From positions 1 through 8,616 of the forward strand of contig JBCCFC010000559.1 in NCBI GenBank assembly GCA_039029935.1: 8,616 nucleotides of DNA, in the 5' to 3' direction. The notes beneath the pieces are model-generated. The model ran no database searches and was not told where the DNA came from. It saw only the letters and a list, made by a program, of their open reading frames with translations. Both the position numbers and the translations under genes were made by a program. Origin of the DNA: G039029935 sp039029935. Its GTDB lineage: Bacteria > Chloroflexota > Anaerolineae > Caldilineales > Caldilineaceae. Positions within the stretch are counted from its first letter, which is position 1; every line of letters starts with the position of its first letter. Shown piece after piece: positions 6,130 to 8,616 of the stretch.

Positions 6130-7029
6130 CTACCCATCCTGCGACGCGTCAATATGCGCCGCAATGATATCTTTAAACCGAACTTCGCTGTTGTCTTCTG
6201 GTTCGTACCCAATGACTTTACGTGCATTGGTGATACTCCAAAAGGCATGTGAATTGTCGCTGATGCCATAAAAGATTTGGAAAGGAATCCCTTCCGCATC
6301 ACGGATATCTTCCGTCTCAATGCTCTTAACAAACAACTGTTGCATGTCTCGATCACTGATATACACAGCCAAGGCACGACGCATACAGCGCAGATCACCA
6401 AGCGTACAACTGGCAACATCGGTTTCGCGCGGTCCCCCAATACGAATTTGGACAACTTCCAGTTGTGTACTTGAAACAGGGCGCGCTCCTGTTGTAAACG
6501 ATCCAGAAGGGCGTGTTTGTTTCCCTACAGCGAAAACAAATCCCAAATGCTCATACGTTTCCTTGGCCCAGCCATAAAAATTGTCCGACTGCGCGCGCCC
6601 ATTGGGGTCCACAAAATCCATCTTGCCATCCAAAATCAGCGGCTCATAGTAATCCGCTGCATGGTTGGAACTGGCAACGACCACGCGCCGCACCCCTTCT
6701 TCCAATGCGGTCTGATAGACATTATAGGCCATCTGCACATTTAAAAACTCGTTGGTAAAGCGTTTCTCTGGATGATCCCGCGCACCTGGGTCTGTATTGC
6801 CTACAAAAGCAAAGTGTACGACCGCATCGACGCCTTGAAAGTGGTGTCGATAACCGTCACGGTTGGTGTCGGTTAAATCCGCAACCTGTACGCCTTCGAC
6901 CTCATCGCCATCGCGGTTCATTGTGCGTACATCCAGCAGCACCAGATCATACAATTCGCGTAATGCAGGCAGCACCTGCCCCGCTACTTTACCCGCTGCA
7001 CCTGTCACTAATACTTTTTTCTTTGTCAT
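6130..7029 (-). CDS. NAD-dependent epimerase/dehydratase (extended SDR)
   Basis: This 299-residue protein is an extended short-chain dehydrogenase of the NAD-dependent epimerase/dehydratase family, which acts on sugars, nucleotide sugars or uronic acids. The N-terminus KKVLVTGAAGKVAG holds the NAD-binding glycine motif (Gly10, Gly13, and Ala16-Gly17 where the third Gly usually lies). LLDVR (31-35) provides the Asp of strand 2, VVHFAF (70-75) follows, VVVASSNHA (117-124) supplies Ser121, and Tyr152-x3-Lys156 (YGWAK) is the catalytic pair. RIGGPRE (196-202) is typical of the C-terminal substrate region. The fold and some motifs recall uronate dehydrogenase-like proteins, but the substrate is not decidable. 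The start is supported by an AAGGAG site that overlaps the stop codon of the serine hydrolase 10 bp upstream, so the two are probably translationally coupled. The cell location should be cytoplasmic. Confidence 0.92.
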   Translation of the reverse strand: MTKKKVLVTGAAGKVAGQVLPALRELYDLVLLDVRTMNRDGDEVEGVQVADLTDTNRDGYRHHFQGVDAVVHFAFVGNTDPGARDHPEKRFTNEFLNVQMAYNVYQTALEEGVRRVVVASSNHAADYYEPLILDGKMDFVDPNGRAQSDNFYGWAKETYEHLGFVFAVGKQTRPSGSFTTGARPVSSTQLEVVQIRIGGPRETDVASCTLGDLRCMRRALAVYISDRDMQQLFVKSIETEDIRDAEGIPFQIFYGISDNSHAFWSITNARKVIGYEPEDNSEVRFKDIIAAHIDASQDG

Positions 7030-7034
7030 GGTTT

Positions 7035-7041
7035 TCTCCTT
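7035..7041 (-). promoter_or_regulatory. Ribosome-binding site overlapping the upstream stop codon
   Basis: On the minus strand TAAGGAGA joins the TAA stop of the serine hydrolase (7040-7042) to a Shine-Dalgarno sequence five bases before the epimerase ATG. Ribosomes ending on the first gene would stand on the initiation site of the second, a classic coupling arrangement. Confidence 0.8.
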
Positions 7042-8428
7042 ATTCTTTAACTTTTGCGTATAACCGCCCTACTCGTATCCACCCAATCGACCCATCCTCA
7101 TGCCGAATCACATCAATCACCGTACCCTTGTTATCCCCTTCGCACACCAATAGACGGTCCTTTCCACACAAATCACAGGCAGCAGGTTCGGGTGATGGCG
7201 CAGGCGGTGTGTCCTCTGTCGGGAAGCCTCCCTTATTGATCTGATAGAGTATCAGCTGACCGTTCTCCAACGTAAGCTTCATGTCTGCTAATGGTCGCGA
7301 GAATGTACCCGTATATTGAAGGCGTTCAAAAGCGGATGAACTTCGCTTTTTGGGCATGACGGGCTCAATGCCCAGATAATGCCGTAATGCCCAGCGGAAT
7401 GCCGCCGGATTGAGTTGCCGTCCGGCCATCGAATTGGTCAACACGACCAGCGCAAAATCACGTTCGGGAATCATCGCCAACAGCGATATCTGCCCCACTG
7501 TGCCGCCCGTATGTGAAATCACACGCACCCCATGCGTGTCGTTGATATGCCATGAAAGTCCGACCGATTCTTTCTCGCCCCAAAGCATATGTTGTGGTGA
7601 TTGCATGGCCTGCACAGACTCTGCCGAGAGCAAGTGGTTCTCCACGTCCATCTGCTTTTTCGTATAGCCAAGTAAAGTTCTCACGTTGGTGATGATGCCA
7701 CCTGCTGCCTGACATGCACGCGGCAACGGCCAAGGCGTCATCACCTCCGCACCCTGCTCGCCTGTGCGATGTCCTGTGGCAAAGCGATGGACCATCACAT
7801 CTGTTGGCGTGAGATAGCAATGCGCCAAGTCCCAGGGCTTAAAGACCATTTCTCGCATGGCTTGCTCAAAGGTTTTGGGTGGACCAATATAACTGAAAAT
7901 GGCTTCGACTATATGACCGCAAAGATAGAATCCCGCGTTGTTGTACGAGTAGTGAGTCCCCAACGGCGCAATCTGTGGCAGCACCGCCATCCGGTCTACA
8001 TATTTCTCAGTTGCATCATCGCCTTCACCAGTGTCGATAAAAAAGTCACCAACCCAGCCAGCCGTATGCGTCAATAAATGACGAATCGTCACCTCATCGG
8101 ATGTTTTTTCGTCTTGCACGCGAAATTCAGGTAAATACGAGATAACTGGTGCATCTAAATCCAGCATATTCTCCTCGACCATGCGCATGAGCAACGTGCC
8201 CACAAAGGTCTTGGTAATCGAGCCAATTTGAAAGAGCGTTGTGTCCGTGATGGGCAGCGAGTGGTTGATGTTGTTGACGCCAAAGCCCGCCGTGTAGGTC
8301 TGCCCATTGTAGAGGACTCCGACGGCGACACCGGGGACTTGGTGTTCTTGCATGAGGCGGTTGATTTCTGCGCCGAGCGAGATGAAGGTGACGTCTGGTG
8401 GGATTTGCTGACTGCTTGTTGTGGTCAT
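7040..8428 (-). CDS. Beta-lactamase-fold serine hydrolase
   Basis: This 462-residue protein belongs to the class C beta-lactamase/DD-peptidase-like serine hydrolase family (Pfam Beta-lactamase), whose members include esterases, peptidases and amidases. The catalytic S-x-x-K is Ser70-Ile-Thr-Lys73 in FQIGSITKTF. The Tyr motif is Tyr162-Asn-Asn164 in HYSYNNAGF, and HTGG lies at 306-309. IRHLLTHTAGW (115-125) is a further family hallmark. After the catalytic domain (about 15-350) comes a C-terminal lipocalin-like or beta-rich domain (about 365-462) of the kind often seen in these proteins. It contains Cys418-x2-Cys421 and Cys429 after a Pro-rich linker. No signal peptide is present, so a cytoplasmic place is likely and a role in beta-lactam resistance is not supported. 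A minus-strand AAGGA (8437-8441) lies eight bases before the ATG. The gene sits 24 bp after a C39-like peptidase and 10 bp before the epimerase. Confidence 0.93.
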   Translation of the reverse strand: MTTTSSQQIPPDVTFISLGAEINRLMQEHQVPGVAVGVLYNGQTYTAGFGVNNINHSLPITDTTLFQIGSITKTFVGTLLMRMVEENMLDLDAPVISYLPEFRVQDEKTSDEVTIRHLLTHTAGWVGDFFIDTGEGDDATEKYVDRMAVLPQIAPLGTHYSYNNAGFYLCGHIVEAIFSYIGPPKTFEQAMREMVFKPWDLAHCYLTPTDVMVHRFATGHRTGEQGAEVMTPWPLPRACQAAGGIITNVRTLLGYTKKQMDVENHLLSAESVQAMQSPQHMLWGEKESVGLSWHINDTHGVRVISHTGGTVGQISLLAMIPERDFALVVLTNSMAGRQLNPAAFRWALRHYLGIEPVMPKKRSSSAFERLQYTGTFSRPLADMKLTLENGQLILYQINKGGFPTEDTPPAPSPEPAACDLCGKDRLLVCEGDNKGTVIDVIRHEDGSIGWIRVGRLYAKVKE

Positions 8429-8452
8429 AATTTTTATCCTTTGATTTTATGT

Positions 8453-8616
8453 TTAATAACGCCGTCGAATCACTGCATATTGATTCTGTTTCAATTGCCA
8501 TGCATCTTGGAGCCAACCAGTATCAACTTGTTGTGGTGCTTCATCAAAATCTGGATCATTAATGTAGACGACATCTTCCTCTATGCCGAAAACGAGCGCG
8601 AAACAGAACATGCAGT
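8453..8616 (-). CDS. C-terminal fragment of a C39-like cysteine peptidase domain protein (5' end outside window)
   Basis: The minus strand is open from the window edge to a TAA at 8453-8455, giving the last 53 residues of a protein. It reads ALVFGIEEDVVYINDPDFD, then ends with LKQNQYAVIRRRY. This matches the C-terminal half of the peptidase C39-like (papain-like) domain, where a hydrophobic G-[ID]-[DE] strand leads to a V-Y-[IV]-N-D-P turn whose Asp is the third catalytic residue, followed by a W-containing helix and a closing strand of the Y-A-V-I type. The catalytic Cys and His would lie upstream, beyond the window. The stop is 24 bp before the serine hydrolase start on the same strand, so the two are probably co-transcribed. 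The alternative is an inactive member of the same fold; the full gene would decide. Confidence 0.65.
   Translation of the reverse strand, partial: CMFCFALVFGIEEDVVYINDPDFDEAPQQVDTGWLQDAWQLKQNQYAVIRRRY

Noticed and set aside
7040..8428. Beta-lactam resistance gene
   Set aside because: The S-x-x-K, Tyr and HTGG motifs are shared by many esterases and peptidases, and there is no signal peptide.

Overview
The window looks like an ordinary chromosomal region of a bacterium with medium GC content (about half, judged by eye). The tentative lineage is Chloroflexota (Anaerolineae, Caldilineae or Herpetosiphon-like). This guess rests on the style of the lipoprotein, the C-terminal domain of the serine hydrolase and the mix of small NAD(P)-dependent enzymes. 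No rRNA or other phylogenetic marker is present. Most genes are preceded by recognisable Shine-Dalgarno sequences. I saw no tRNA, rRNA, CRISPR array, transposase, integrase or phage gene.

Layout, plus strand (1-4979): an acidic lipoprotein of unknown function (8-838); a gap with a perfect 16-bp palindrome (860-894); an aldo/keto reductase and a TIM-barrel amidohydrolase 17 bp apart, probably one transcript (933-2869); a 214-bp gap with a compound inverted-repeat structure inside a pair of 14-bp direct repeats (2941-3078); then an APH-type phosphotransferase and an N-terminally membrane-anchored short-chain dehydrogenase 9 bp apart (3084-4979).

Layout, minus strand, read from right to left (8616 down to 4992): the C-terminal end of a C39-like cysteine peptidase that runs off the window (8453-8616); a beta-lactamase-fold serine hydrolase (7040-8428); an NAD-dependent epimerase/dehydratase (6130-7029) whose ribosome-binding site overlaps the hydrolase stop codon; a 93-bp gap with short tandem repeats; a single-domain response regulator (5665-6036); and a stand-alone PD-(D/E)XK, HsdR-N-like nuclease-fold protein (4992-5627). 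The two strands converge at 4980-4991 with only 12 bp between stop codons.

The genes form small two- or three-gene operons rather than one clear pathway. The reductase and amidohydrolase may act on related small molecules. The peptidase, serine hydrolase and epimerase are tightly packed. The least explained items are the structured gap at 2941-3078, the hairpin at 860-894, and the pairing of a lone receiver domain with a lone restriction-type nuclease domain. No convincing new defence or mobile system is visible, but those three deserve checking.
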